From F-183 sp964627455 (GTDB lineage: Bacteria > Acidobacteriota > Terriglobia > Bryobacterales > Bryobacteraceae): a DNA stretch of 64,000 nucleotides. A model generated the notes under the pieces. That model was not told where the DNA came from, ran no database searches, and worked only from the letters and a program-made list of their open reading frames with translations. The stretch spans positions 1 to 64,000 of the forward strand of contig CAZVKC010000001.1 in NCBI GenBank assembly GCA_964627455.1. The letters run 5' to 3'. Shown here one piece after another: positions 25,812-35,079 of this stretch (position 1 is the first letter of the stretch; every line of letters starts with the position of its first letter). Position numbers and translations under genes: made by a program.

Positions 25812-26615
25812 ATGGTTGGCCGCCTGCGTGCAATCGTGCATCAGGTGCCGCGACTATGCACACTCGCGCTTTCGTTCGTCGCTTTGCCCGCGTTCGGCTT
25901 TCAAACCACGCAGTGGGAACAGGTGCTCGACGGGATCCTCGCGCGCGCTGAAATCCGTGAGGCGGCGCCGACAGTCCCGGAAGTCGCCAAGCCCACGGCG
26001 GATCCGGCGCCGCTACAGCCAGCGCTCGTGCAGGGATTCATGCGTTACTTCTCACCCGGCGGATCCGGCGCCACGCACTTTGATGCGTCATTGAAACGCC
26101 TCACCGCGTACCGCCCGATGTTCGAACAGATCCTGCGCGACCACGGCCTGCCCGCGGACCTCCTCTGGGTCGGCCTTGTCGAAAGCGGCTACGACCCCAA
26201 CGCACGCTCACCGAAAGACGCCCTCGGCATCTGGCAACTCATCCCCGAAACCGCCGCGACCTTCGGTCTCCGCCCCGACGAGCGCACCGATCCCGTGAAA
26301 TCCACGCGAGCAGCCGCCCAATACCTGAAACATCTCTACGCGAAGTTCGGCGACTGGCCCCTCGCCCTCGCCGCCTACAACGCCGGAGAACGCCGCATCC
26401 GCACCGCCCTCGACCGCACCGGAGCGGTGGACTTCTGGCAACTCGCCGCCACCAACCAGATCCCGCGCGAAACGCAAGCCTACGTTCCCGCGATCCTCGC
26501 CGCGCAGGCGCTGGCGGGCGGCCGTTCGCTAGAATCGAGAACGGCAACGGCGAATGCAAGCGGCGAAAGAGCAAATCCAAAGGTCGTATACGCTCCCTAT
26601 GCGCTCACACCCTGA
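25812..26615 (+). CDS. Lytic transglycosylase (SLT/MltD-like)
   Basis: Cleaves peptidoglycan glycan strands in the periplasm with 1,6-anhydromuramyl formation. It has 267 residues from ATG 25812 (GTG 25794 would add six). A signal peptide covers about residues 1-29 (CTLALSFVALPAFGFQ). The SLT domain spans about 95-225: WVGLVESGYDPNARSPKDALG carries the catalytic Glu (V-E-S-G) and the ESxY pattern, followed by WQLIPETAATFGL and LALAAYNAGE. There are no LysM repeats at the C-terminus, unlike full-length MltD. Its end overlaps the start of the sensor kinase by 17 nt, so it is the first gene of a three-gene operon. Confidence 0.9.
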   Translation: MVGRLRAIVHQVPRLCTLALSFVALPAFGFQTTQWEQVLDGILARAEIREAAPTVPEVAKPTADPAPLQPALVQGFMRYFSPGGSGATHFDASLKRLTAYRPMFEQILRDHGLPADLLWVGLVESGYDPNARSPKDALGIWQLIPETAATFGLRPDERTDPVKSTRAAAQYLKHLYAKFGDWPLALAAYNAGERRIRTALDRTGAVDFWQLAATNQIPRETQAYVPAILAAQALAGGRSLESRTATANASGERANPKVVYAPYALTP

Positions 26616-27732
26616 CCTCCCGTCGCCGGGCGCGCTGGTGGAACCCCGCACAGCCAATCGCCGCGCCCTCGCGCTCGTCATCATCGGCATCGCGATCACC
26701 AGCGCCGCGCATTACCTCACGCCGCCTGAACACCGGATTTGGCACAGCATCTTTCAGCGCTTATACTACCTGCCAGTTGTCTACGCGGCGATCGCCTTTG
26801 GCTGGCTCGGCGGCCTCCTCGCCGGCCTCGTCGCGGGACTCATCTACATCCCGCACATCCTCACCATGTGGTCGCATGAGCAGCATTACGCCAACGAGCA
26901 GTACGCGGAAATCTTCATGTTTCTCGCGGTCGGCATCGTCACCGGCATCCTCTCGGATCTCGAACGCCGCCGCCGCGCGGAACTGCAAGCCACAGCCCAG
27001 CAACTGCAGCGCGTTTACAGCGAATTGCAGGACACCTTCGAACAGGTTCGCCGCGCCGATCGTCTATCCGCCATCGGCCAGCTTGCCGCGGGACTCGCCC
27101 ATGAAATCCGCAACCCGCTCGCCAGCATCGACGGCGCCGCCGAAGTGATGGAAGCGGCAGACAGTCCCGAAGAGGTCCGCGCGGAAACCATGGGCATCGT
27201 GCGCAAGGAATGCGCGCGGCTCAATCGTTTGCTCACCAACCTGCTCGATTTCGCACGCCCGCGTAATCCCGAATGGCGCGAGGTCGACGTGCCGCGCGTC
27301 CTCGATTCCGTCATCGACCTCGTCAAGCATTCGGCCGGGAAGGGAATTCAATTCGAGCGCGTTGCTGCCGAACGGCTGCCACGATTGATCGGCGACGAAG
27401 AGCAGATCGCGCAGGTGATCCTCAACCTGACCATCAACGCTGCGCAGGCGATGCCCGACGGCGGCCACATCACGCTCACCGCGTCGGAAAAGGACAAAGG
27501 CGTGCAAATCCAGGTTCGAGATGAAGGCGTCGGAATCCCGCAGGAAAACCTTGAAAAGATCTTCGATCCCTTCTTCACCACCAAAGACATGGGCACCGGC
27601 CTGGGACTCTCCGTTGTCCACCAGATCGTCAGCCAGCTTGGCGGCACGGTCAGCGTCGCGCGCAACACCGAAGGCCGCGGGATGACATTCTCGCTGCAGT
27701 TCCCGGCGAACACGAAAGAGGCCGCCGCTTGA
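26599..27732 (+). CDS. Sensor histidine kinase, NtrB/ZraS-like, membrane-bound
   Basis: Autophosphorylating kinase partner of the adjacent sigma-54 activator. With ATG at 26599 it has 377 residues. Three or four N-terminal membrane helices (about 22-115, without a large periplasmic loop) are followed by a coiled coil (about 120-160), an H-box LAAGLAHEIRNPLASIDG with the phospho-His, and HATPase motifs (N-box LNLTINAAQAMPDGG, G1 RDEGVGIP, G2 GTGLGLSVVHQI). A longer start at 26554 would overlap the transglycosylase further. Its stop overlaps the regulator start (TTGA). The signal is unknown; the coupled transglycosylase suggests the cell envelope. Confidence 0.92.
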   Translation: MRSHPDLPSPGALVEPRTANRRALALVIIGIAITSAAHYLTPPEHRIWHSIFQRLYYLPVVYAAIAFGWLGGLLAGLVAGLIYIPHILTMWSHEQHYANEQYAEIFMFLAVGIVTGILSDLERRRRAELQATAQQLQRVYSELQDTFEQVRRADRLSAIGQLAAGLAHEIRNPLASIDGAAEVMEAADSPEEVRAETMGIVRKECARLNRLLTNLLDFARPRNPEWREVDVPRVLDSVIDLVKHSAGKGIQFERVAAERLPRLIGDEEQIAQVILNLTINAAQAMPDGGHITLTASEKDKGVQIQVRDEGVGIPQENLEKIFDPFFTTKDMGTGLGLSVVHQIVSQLGGTVSVARNTEGRGMTFSLQFPANTKEAAA

Positions 27733-29099
27733 TCGGCAAACGCATCCTGGTCGTCGACGACGAAGAAAGCCTGAGACGCGTCACGCAGTTGAAACTGCAG
27801 CAGGCGGGCTATGAGGCGATGACCGCGAGCGACGGCCAGCAGGCGCTTGACATCCTCGCGCGCAACCCGCACGACCTCGTCATCACCGATCTCAAAATGC
27901 CCGGAATGTCCGGCATGGATCTGCTGCGCAAGATCCGCGAAGAGTATCCCGAGATCATCGTCGTGATGGTCACCGCGTTCGGAACTATCGAATCGGCGGT
28001 CGAAGCGATGCGCAACGGCGCATACGACTACATCATCAAGCCGGTGAACGCCGACGCGTTGCGGCTGGTCGTATCACGCGCTCTCGAACACCACCGGCTG
28101 CAGGAAGAAGTCAAAACATTGCGATCCGCCATCGACCGCAAGTACGGCTTCGAGAACATCGTCGGCAAATCCAAATCGCTACTCGCGACCCTCGACAACG
28201 CGGCCCGCGCCGCGCTCAGCGACTCGACGCTGCTGATCCGCGGCGAAACCGGCACCGGCAAAGAACTGCTCGCCAAAGCGATCCACTTCAACAGCCCGCG
28301 CCGCGACAAGCCGTTCCTCGTCATCAACTGCGGCGCGATCCCAAAGGAATTGCTTGAATCCGAACTCTTCGGCCATACCAAGGGATCCTTCACCGGCGCG
28401 CTCGCCAACAAGAAGGGCAAGATCGAGATGGCCGACCAGGGGACCCTCTTCCTCGACGAAATCGGCGAGATGCCGCTCGAGTTGCAGGTGAAACTCCTGC
28501 GCCTCATCCAGGAGCGCGAAATCGAAAAGATCGGCGCCGCGAACCCTGTCAAAGTGAACGTCCGAATCGTCGCAGCCACCCATCGCAACCTGCAGGCGAT
28601 GGTCGAAGACGGGACCTTCCGCGAGGACCTCTACTATCGCCTCGCCGTCATTCCGCTCACTCTGCCGCCGCTGCGCGAGCGCCCGGACGATATCCCGGAA
28701 CTGGTCTCCATCTTCTTCCGCAAGTTCCAGGAACGCCTGAACCGTCCGGACCTGAAGCTTCCACCTTCGCTGCTGCCGTACTTCGCCAGTCACCGCTGGC
28801 CCGGCAATGTCCGCGAACTCGAGAATGTCGTCGAACGCCTCGTCGTACTCGCGCCGGGCAACGAGATTACCGTCGAGGATCTTCCGGATTTCCTTCGCCG
28901 CGAACGTCCGCCCCTCGAAGCGATTCAACTCGAACTCCCGCCCCAAGGCATTAGCCTCGAAGCGGTCGAGCGCGAACTCGTGGTCCGCGCGCTTGAGAAG
29001 TTCAACTGGAATCAGACCAAGGCAGCCGAGTACCTCGACATCAGCCGCAAGGTCCTCATCTACCGAATCGAAAAATTCGGTTTGCGCAAAGAAGAGTGA
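27729..29099 (+). CDS. Sigma-54-dependent response regulator, NtrC family
   Basis: Activates sigma-54 promoters after phosphorylation by the adjacent kinase. It has 456 residues with three domains: a receiver at about 1-120 (LVVDDEE, phospho-Asp in ITDLKMPGMSG), an AAA+ domain at about 140-370 (Walker A GETGTGKE, GSFTGA sigma-54 contact loop in place of GAFTGA, Walker B GTLFLDEIG) and a Fis-type helix-turn-helix at the C-terminus (NQTKAAEYLDISRKVLIYRIEKFGL region). It starts with TTG overlapping the kinase TGA by 4 nt. Target promoters (GG-N10-GC) were not found with certainty in the window. Confidence 0.95.
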   Translation: MIGKRILVVDDEESLRRVTQLKLQQAGYEAMTASDGQQALDILARNPHDLVITDLKMPGMSGMDLLRKIREEYPEIIVVMVTAFGTIESAVEAMRNGAYDYIIKPVNADALRLVVSRALEHHRLQEEVKTLRSAIDRKYGFENIVGKSKSLLATLDNAARAALSDSTLLIRGETGTGKELLAKAIHFNSPRRDKPFLVINCGAIPKELLESELFGHTKGSFTGALANKKGKIEMADQGTLFLDEIGEMPLELQVKLLRLIQEREIEKIGAANPVKVNVRIVAATHRNLQAMVEDGTFREDLYYRLAVIPLTLPPLRERPDDIPELVSIFFRKFQERLNRPDLKLPPSLLPYFASHRWPGNVRELENVVERLVVLAPGNEITVEDLPDFLRRERPPLEAIQLELPPQGISLEAVERELVVRALEKFNWNQTKAAEYLDISRKVLIYRIEKFGLRKEE

Positions 29100-29115
29100 C
29101 GAGCAGGTCGCTCGT
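29099..29115. terminator. Small hairpin between convergent genes
   Basis: ACGAGC and GCTCGT form a perfect 6-bp stem with a 5-nt loop that spans the gap between the NtrC-type gene stop and the hybrid-kinase stop. There is no T-run. It may mark transcript ends on both strands; weak evidence. Confidence 0.3.
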
Positions 29116-31310
29116 TAGCCACCCGATTCCGGAGCGAGTTCTTTGGCCCGGTCAGGATTGGCTTCGGCCGGTACTGTCACCGGCGAGGAAGGAAGCCACT
29201 GGTAGAGCTTGGCCGAAAGCTCCGCCAGCGTGTATGGCTTCACCAGGAAGTCGTCCATGCCGGCTGCTTTTGCGGCCTGACGATCGGCTTCTGTTGCACT
29301 GGCGGAGATAGCGATGATGGGGATGCGCCGGTTGGTCGCCGCCGGACAGTCGGTTCGGATTCGCCGCGTTGCCTCCCATCCGTCCATCTCGGGCATATGG
29401 CAATCCATGAGTATCGCTGCGTATTTCCTCATCGCCGCCTTCTCGAGCGCCACGCGCCCGTTGTGCGCGAGGTCAGTCTGCAGCCCCAGCCGTTCGATTT
29501 GCGTTCTCATGACGCGCTGGTTGACTCGATTGTCTTCCACAATCAGGATGGGCTCCACCGCCTGAACCTGGCGAATGAACTCAGCTGCCTCGTAGGAAAC
29601 CAGTGCGATGGGAAGGCTCTCGGGTTCACCCGGCTCCCTTGGCGCTTCGAAGACAATCGGAAACTCGAGATCGAAAGAGAAACGGCTTCCGGCTCCAAGC
29701 TCACTTTCCAGCCGGATCCCGGATCCGCCCATCTGCCGCACAAGGCCCTGCGAAATACTCAATCCGAGGCCTGTGCCGCCAAACCGACGCGTGGCTCCGG
29801 TCTGGACTTGTGTGAAGCTATCGAAGATGCGGGCGCGGGATTCCTCCGGAACTCCGATTCCCGTATCCAAGACAGCAAAGAAGACTCGCGTCCGGGTTTC
29901 CAGGGAAGCCTCCGTTTCGTCGCCGCCCCGAATCTCCAACTCAACACGCCCCCCGGCCGGCGTGAACTTGATCGCGTTACTCACGAGATTGCCCAGAATC
30001 TGACTGAGCCTGAGAGGGTCCGCCAGAACACGGTTCGGTAGATGCCACGTGGTCGCTGTAAGCAGTAATCCCTGTTCCTTCGCCATCGCCCGGTACAGAC
30101 TGACGATCTCCGCAGCTACTTCCGCCAGAGACACCGGGCGGATGTCGAGTTTCAACATCCCCGATTCGATCTTCGATGAGTCCAGCAGGTCGTTGAGAAT
30201 CGACAACTGCAGCCGTGCTGATTCAAGAATCGACGCGGCGAATTCCCGCTGTTCTCCCTGAAGTGGCCCGGCCAGTAACAAATCAGCCATGCCGATTACG
30301 CCATTCATCGGCGTACGGACTTCGTGACTGACACTGGCGAGGAACTCCGATTTCGCCCGGCTGGCCGCCTCGGCGACGTGTTCGGCGCGGCGCGAATTCC
30401 GGTACATCCACACCAGCATCATGATCATCACTGCCATCACGGCCATCATGATCGAGGTGTAAAACCGGAACTTTTGCTGTAAGGCGATCTGCTCTGCTGC
30501 GTGCCCCTCGAGCGTAGAGAACAGAAACCACCGGTCCGCGATCTGTGCATACCGGCCGTCTTCCAGCATCCGTTCGATTTCATCCCGCAATTCGTCGGCT
30601 TCGGGTTTGAACTCCGGCAGGGCTGCCAGGCTCATGGGCGCCCGGATGTCGTGGAAGAACTGAACATGAAAATTCTTGTCGCCACAGTCCGGCGGACGCC
30701 GCAACAGATTCGTCTCGAGAAGCCGGACTTCCATGAACGCTGCTTCCGCTTCGCCGCGGCAAACGGCCTGAAGCGCCGCCGTGCGGTCGCGCGTGGGACG
30801 CGGAATGAAGCCCGGCACCGCCCGATTCGCCATCTCGAGCGTCACTGGAAGATTCGCCTCTGCTACGACATGGCCCTTCCAGTATTCCCGGCTTCGCGAT
30901 GGTGCGATATTGTCGCTTGTCAGCCACGCCAGGGCATACTGATTTTCAAAGAAAGGCGGAGGTGCGTAGGCGCCCCTCCGGCTGATGAAGGCGGTCGATA
31001 CGAGCGGCCACATGTCGACACTACGAGCATCATAGGCCGGGCCTGGACCCTCCGGCCGGTGGATCCACTGTAAGTTAATGCGTCGCTTCCGCGCCGCCTC
31101 ATTGAGCAGGTCGACGGTAAAACCGACTGCGCCCGTGCCTTCTACCCAGCTCTGATACGGCGCCGCGGCGTCCACCCCGATCCGCACGGGCCTCGGCGCC
31201 AATCGTCGAGCCGGCTGAATTTCCCGAATGCCTACCCAAATCCCGAACAAAACAAAGACGCCTGCCAGGACGCTTGTCGGATTCGACCGGAAATTGGGAA
31301 TGAGATGCAA
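29115..31310 (-). CDS. Hybrid sensor histidine kinase with periplasmic solute-binding domain and receiver
   Basis: A 731-residue membrane kinase. Domains in order: a signal anchor at about 13-30; an SBP_bac_3-like periplasmic domain at about 42-270 (PVRIGVDAAAPYQSW start); a second membrane helix at about 283-305; HisKA with FLASVSHEVRTPMNG near residue 325; HATPase with GTGLGLSISQGL near residue 515; and a C-terminal receiver at about 585-705 with phospho-Asp in LMDCHMPEMDG. The start is a TTG; an in-frame stop lies just upstream and no nearby ATG fits. The periplasmic domain suggests amino-acid-like ligands. It follows the branched-chain 2-oxoacid operon by 78 bp on the same strand. No separate output protein is adjacent. 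Confidence 0.92.
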   Translation of the reverse strand: MHLIPNFRSNPTSVLAGVFVLFGIWVGIREIQPARRLAPRPVRIGVDAAAPYQSWVEGTGAVGFTVDLLNEAARKRRINLQWIHRPEGPGPAYDARSVDMWPLVSTAFISRRGAYAPPPFFENQYALAWLTSDNIAPSRSREYWKGHVVAEANLPVTLEMANRAVPGFIPRPTRDRTAALQAVCRGEAEAAFMEVRLLETNLLRRPPDCGDKNFHVQFFHDIRAPMSLAALPEFKPEADELRDEIERMLEDGRYAQIADRWFLFSTLEGHAAEQIALQQKFRFYTSIMMAVMAVMIMMLVWMYRNSRRAEHVAEAASRAKSEFLASVSHEVRTPMNGVIGMADLLLAGPLQGEQREFAASILESARLQLSILNDLLDSSKIESGMLKLDIRPVSLAEVAAEIVSLYRAMAKEQGLLLTATTWHLPNRVLADPLRLSQILGNLVSNAIKFTPAGGRVELEIRGGDETEASLETRTRVFFAVLDTGIGVPEESRARIFDSFTQVQTGATRRFGGTGLGLSISQGLVRQMGGSGIRLESELGAGSRFSFDLEFPIVFEAPREPGEPESLPIALVSYEAAEFIRQVQAVEPILIVEDNRVNQRVMRTQIERLGLQTDLAHNGRVALEKAAMRKYAAILMDCHMPEMDGWEATRRIRTDCPAATNRRIPIIAISASATEADRQAAKAAGMDDFLVKPYTLAELSAKLYQWLPSSPVTVPAEANPDRAKELAPESGG

Positions 31311-31388
31311 GGTTATGCGGATTACCCGCCGCTAAACCATATCGGATATCAGAAACAAAGCCTGAGAGCAAGGGTACAGTCGCGGCCC

Positions 31389-32351
31389 TTATTGAATCGA
31401 GGCCAGGACGTGCTGATAGGCCGGAACCAGCCACTTGCGATACGCCGGCAGCCTCCCCAGCGTCGATTGCTGGAATGCTTCCCGAACCCGCCGCGTGATT
31501 GGTCCGATCTCTCCCAGGCCCACAGGGCGGTGATCGACCTTGGTTACCGGCGACAGCTCAACTGCAGTTCCCGTGAAGAAGACTTCGTCGCAAATGTACA
31601 GTTCGCTGCGATCGATGGAGCGTTCCTGCACTTCGATCCCCAGCAGGTCGCGCGCCAGTTCCATGACGCTCGCACGAGTGATCCCCTCGAGGATGTTGTC
31701 GCTCGGCGGCGGCGTAATCAGCTTGCCCCCTCGGACGATGAAGATATTGCAGGCCGCGCCTTCGGCTACATGCCCGTTCTCGGTCAGGAAGATCCCTTCG
31801 TCGAATCCGTTCAGTCGCGCCTCTTCGCTCGCCAGCGCGCTGTTTACATATGCGCCGCAAATCTTGGCGCGTCCTGGAATCGCATTATCTTCCACGCGCC
31901 GCCACGACACGACCCCGGCGTGGACCCCGTTTTCATTGTCCAGATAAGCGCCGAACGGCATCGCCGCAACAAGAAAATCGCACTGCTCGTCGGGACATAC
32001 GCCCACACGCTGCGCCGACTTATACACCAGCGGCCGCACGTATATATTCGTCTCGTAGCCGTTACGGCGCACCAGTTCCGACGTGATTTCCGTTAAATCG
32101 AAGGCCGTCGAGCGGATTCCCATGCGAAGGATCCCCGCATTGCGCCGCCAGCGCTCATAATGTTCCAGCGGCCGGAACAGGTACAACTCGCGCTCGTGCG
32201 CGTCCCAATACCCGCGGATCCCTTCGAATACGCCCGTGCCGTAATGAAAGGCGTGCGTCAGAATGCCGATCTTCGCCTCGGCCAGCGGAACATAGCGGCC
32301 CTCGAAGAACACGATCATGTCAGGGCTCGGTGCATTCGATTTCATAGACAT
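31389..32351 (-). CDS. ilvE: Branched-chain amino-acid aminotransferase
   Basis: PLP enzyme that interconverts Leu, Ile and Val with their 2-oxoacids. It has 320 residues, class IV aminotransferase fold. Signatures are HYGTGVFEGIRGY near residue 35, IYVRPLVYKS near residue 104, the PLP-Lys in RAKICGAYVNSALA near residue 161, FLTENGHVAEG near residue 188 and VFFTGTAVEL near residue 255. It overlaps the fused oxidoreductase gene by 10 nt and is the last gene of the operon. Operon context points to catabolic transamination feeding the ferredoxin oxidoreductase, though the enzyme is reversible. Confidence 0.94.
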   Translation of the reverse strand: MSMKSNAPSPDMIVFFEGRYVPLAEAKIGILTHAFHYGTGVFEGIRGYWDAHERELYLFRPLEHYERWRRNAGILRMGIRSTAFDLTEITSELVRRNGYETNIYVRPLVYKSAQRVGVCPDEQCDFLVAAMPFGAYLDNENGVHAGVVSWRRVEDNAIPGRAKICGAYVNSALASEEARLNGFDEGIFLTENGHVAEGAACNIFIVRGGKLITPPPSDNILEGITRASVMELARDLLGIEVQERSIDRSELYICDEVFFTGTAVELSPVTKVDHRPVGLGEIGPITRRVREAFQQSTLGRLPAYRKWLVPAYQHVLASIQ

Positions 32352-33745
32352 GCCTCCTCATAGCAGTGCGATCCGGCTGCGAGAGCCTTGTGGTCGATAT
32401 CCAGCCACCGTTGCGAACGGATGAGCCGGTGCATCGCGTGCTCGAGCGCGGGTTCCGGCAGCAGATGCAGCGCCTGCTGCACCACGCCCAGCATCACCAT
32501 GTTGGTCGCTTTCGCCTCACCCGCCTGATCCGCCGCCAGTTGCGTCATCGGCAGCGCGACGGCGTGGACGTCCGGTCTCACGCAGTCCGCAGGTATCGAT
32601 TCGCCGTTAAAAAACACCCAGCCGCCCGGCGAAACCGTGTGCAGGAACTTCCGCAGCGACGGTTCGTTCAACGCGATCAGCACGTTCGGATTCGTCACCA
32701 CCGGCGAATCCACCGCATGCGACGACAGCCGGACGTGGCAGTGCGAGGTCCCGCTGCGCATTTCCGGTCCATACGACGGCAACCAGGAAACGGAGAGCCC
32801 GGCCTGCAGTCCCGCTTCGGCCATTAACTCGCCTAGCAGCAGGACACCTTGTCCGCCAAAGCCGGCGACTTTGATCCGGTAGTCGACCGGCTCCGTCGGA
32901 GCATGCAGTACGGGCTCTTCGCCCATCGGGAATTCAAATGGCGGTAACTCTTCCTTCGCCGGACGGTCCCACGGCGCGCGATCGCGCACCACGCCCAGCG
33001 GATACACCTTGGTCATCTCCTCGCGAACCCACTTCTGTGCGTCGAGAGGATCCTTGCCCCACACGGTCGGACACGGCGAGAGCACTTCGACGAACGAGAA
33101 TCCGCGGCCGTTCATCTGCGCTTCGATCGCCTTGCGGATCGCCTTGGCAGCGCTTTGAATCATCTTGTTGTTGCCGAGTGCGACTCGCTCGATATAGGCC
33201 GGTCCTTCGAGTGAATTCAACACTTCGCACACATGCAGCGGGTAGCCTTCGTTCCAGATCGAACGCCCCGCGGGACTCGTCGTCGCCTTCTGCCCCACCA
33301 GCGTTGTCGGCGCGATCTGCCCGCCGGTCATGCCGTAGATCGCGTTGTTCATGAAGATGGTCGTGAAGTTCTCGCCGCGAGCGGCCGCATGCAGGATCTC
33401 CGCCGTACCAATGGCCGCGAGATCGCCGTCGCCCTGGTATGCGATCACGATCGCATCGGGACGCGCGCGCTTGATCGCCGTCGCCACCGCCGGCGCGCGG
33501 CCGTGCGCCACCTGTACGTTGCCCGTGTCGAAGTAGAAATACGCAAAAACGCTGCATCCCACGGGGCTGATGATCACGGCGCGATCCTGGATCCCCAGGT
33601 CGTCAATGGCCTTCGCGATCAGCTTGTGCGCGATCCCGTGTCCGCAGCCGGGGCAGTAATGCGTCGCGTCCTTGTTGTCGGGCTTGCGGTCGAAAATCTG
33701 ATAGAACGTGTGCGATCTCTCGTGTGTGACGCGATATTCAGGCAT
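32342..33745 (-). CDS. 2-oxoacid:ferredoxin oxidoreductase, fused beta-gamma subunit
   Basis: Part of a ferredoxin-dependent 2-oxoacid oxidoreductase, probably acting on branched-chain 2-oxoacids (VOR) to give acyl-CoA, CO2 and reduced ferredoxin. It has 467 residues. The beta part (about 1-280) binds thiamine diphosphate: YCPGCGHG at 30-37 and GDGDLAAIG from 105 with MNNAIYGMTGGQ near 132. The gamma part (about 288-440) has GFGGQGVLLLGELMA and PSYGPEMRSGTSHCHV. These are separate proteins in many archaeal and bacterial enzymes; here they are fused in frame with no frameshift. It overlaps the alpha gene by 8 nt and ilvE by 10 nt. 2-oxoglutarate specificity (KorBC) is the main alternative. Confidence 0.9.
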   Translation of the reverse strand: MPEYRVTHERSHTFYQIFDRKPDNKDATHYCPGCGHGIAHKLIAKAIDDLGIQDRAVIISPVGCSVFAYFYFDTGNVQVAHGRAPAVATAIKRARPDAIVIAYQGDGDLAAIGTAEILHAAARGENFTTIFMNNAIYGMTGGQIAPTTLVGQKATTSPAGRSIWNEGYPLHVCEVLNSLEGPAYIERVALGNNKMIQSAAKAIRKAIEAQMNGRGFSFVEVLSPCPTVWGKDPLDAQKWVREEMTKVYPLGVVRDRAPWDRPAKEELPPFEFPMGEEPVLHAPTEPVDYRIKVAGFGGQGVLLLGELMAEAGLQAGLSVSWLPSYGPEMRSGTSHCHVRLSSHAVDSPVVTNPNVLIALNEPSLRKFLHTVSPGGWVFFNGESIPADCVRPDVHAVALPMTQLAADQAGEAKATNMVMLGVVQQALHLLPEPALEHAMHRLIRSQRWLDIDHKALAAGSHCYEEACL

Positions 33746-34808
33746 GACAGAGAACCTCCTGGCGGGCGCGTACGAATTCGAGGATGTCGGCCGTCGTCGG
33801 GATATTGCCGCCCACGCGGCTCATGAAGTGCACCGGCGTGCGGCCTTCCACCGCCAACCGGACGTCCTCCACCATCTGGCCGGTCGACAACTCGACCACC
33901 GTGAACTCGGCGGCGGTGCGCGTCAACCTGCGGATCGCATCGGTCGGGAACGGATACAGAGTGATCGGCCGGAGCAGCCCCAGCCGCATCCCTTCACGCC
34001 GCCCCTGCTCGACCACCTGCGCCAGGATCCGCGCCACGATGCCGTAGCCAACGAGCACGACGTCGGCGTCATCGGTGCGATACGCTTCGTAGCGCGCTTC
34101 GTCGCGCTCCATCGCTTTGTACTTTTCCTCTAAATGCCGGACATGCGCTTCGAGGGCATCGGCTTCGAGATGGATCGAGGTCAGGCAGTTCTGCCGCGTC
34201 TCCGCGGTCCCCTTCACGGCCCAATCTTTTTCCGGCGCCTTGGTGAATTCCGTCTCGAACGCAACCGGCTCCATCATCTGGCCGATGTAGCCGTCCGCCA
34301 GAACGACCGCAGGATTCCGATACTTGTCCGCCAGCTCAAAGGCGAGTGCGGTGAGATCCGCCATCTCCTGGCACGATGCCGGTGCCAGCACGATATTGCG
34401 ATAGCAGCCGTGTCCGCCGCCTTTCACCACCTGGAAGTAGTCGCCCTGTTCGGGATTCAGGTTGCCCAGGCCCGGACCTCCGCGCATGATGTCGGCGATC
34501 ACGCACGGCAGTTCCGCACCGGCGAGATACGAAATCCCTTCCTGCATGAGGCTCATGCCCGGACCGCTCGACGCCGTCATGCATCGCACGCCGGCAGCCG
34601 ACGCGCCGTACAGCATGTTGATCGCCGAGGTCTCGCTTTCGGCCTGCAGGAACACGCCGCCCACCGCAGGCAGGAACTTCGCCGCGCCTTCGGCAATCTC
34701 ACTGGCCGGCGTGATCGGGTATCCATAAAACGCCCGGCATCCGGCGAGCACCGCGCTGCGGATGATCGCGTCGTTTCCCTTGACCAGTTGTTTGTGCGTC
34801 TTCATCAT
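33738..34808 (-). CDS. 2-oxoacid:ferredoxin oxidoreductase, alpha subunit (VOR type)
   Basis: Alpha subunit of 356 residues carrying the pyrimidine-side domains for the thiamine-diphosphate enzyme. FYGYPITPASEIAE near residue 28, LQAESETSAINMLYGAS near 54 (conserved Glu) and TASSGPGMSLMQEG near 79 match VorA/KorA-type alpha subunits. The KGGGHGCYR and MEPV segments resemble the shorter 350-residue type annotated as 3-methyl-2-oxobutanoate dehydrogenase subunit. It lies 19 bp after the ferredoxin gene and overlaps the fused beta-gamma gene by 8 nt. Confidence 0.92.
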   Translation of the reverse strand: MMKTHKQLVKGNDAIIRSAVLAGCRAFYGYPITPASEIAEGAAKFLPAVGGVFLQAESETSAINMLYGASAAGVRCMTASSGPGMSLMQEGISYLAGAELPCVIADIMRGGPGLGNLNPEQGDYFQVVKGGGHGCYRNIVLAPASCQEMADLTALAFELADKYRNPAVVLADGYIGQMMEPVAFETEFTKAPEKDWAVKGTAETRQNCLTSIHLEADALEAHVRHLEEKYKAMERDEARYEAYRTDDADVVLVGYGIVARILAQVVEQGRREGMRLGLLRPITLYPFPTDAIRRLTRTAAEFTVVELSTGQMVEDVRLAVEGRTPVHFMSRVGGNIPTTADILEFVRARQEVLCHA

Positions 34809-34827
34809 CTCGATATCCCCCGCCGAA

Positions 34828-35079
34828 TCACGCGGCAGCCTTCACCATCTTGTAGACTCGAATCACGCCAGGCTCCGGACACGCATAAAAGCAGAGTCCG
34901 CAGCCATTGCACCCGTGGCCGCTGTACACCGCTGTCCGGTATCCGTTGTGGTTCAGCGTGTTGCTCAGCGACAACACTTTCAAATTGCAGGACTCGACAC
35001 AAAGGCCGCAGCCCTTGCATCCTTCCGCATCGATATCCAGCCTGCCGAGGTCGGGCTTATCCAGGACGGCGGTGTTCAT
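34828..35079 (-). CDS. Ferredoxin-type 2x[4Fe-4S] subunit of the 2-oxoacid oxidoreductase
   Basis: An 83-residue delta subunit or ferredoxin. Two clusters are clear: C21, C24, C27, C31 (CKGCGLCVESC) and C57, C60, C63, C67 (CNGCGLCFYACP). The last Cys of each motif probably serves the other cluster, as usual. It passes electrons from the thiamine enzyme to free ferredoxin. Its ATG overlaps the stop of the CoA-transferase gene by 4 nt. Confidence 0.94.
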   Translation of the reverse strand: MNTAVLDKPDLGRLDIDAEGCKGCGLCVESCNLKVLSLSNTLNHNGYRTAVYSGHGCNGCGLCFYACPEPGVIRVYKMVKAAA

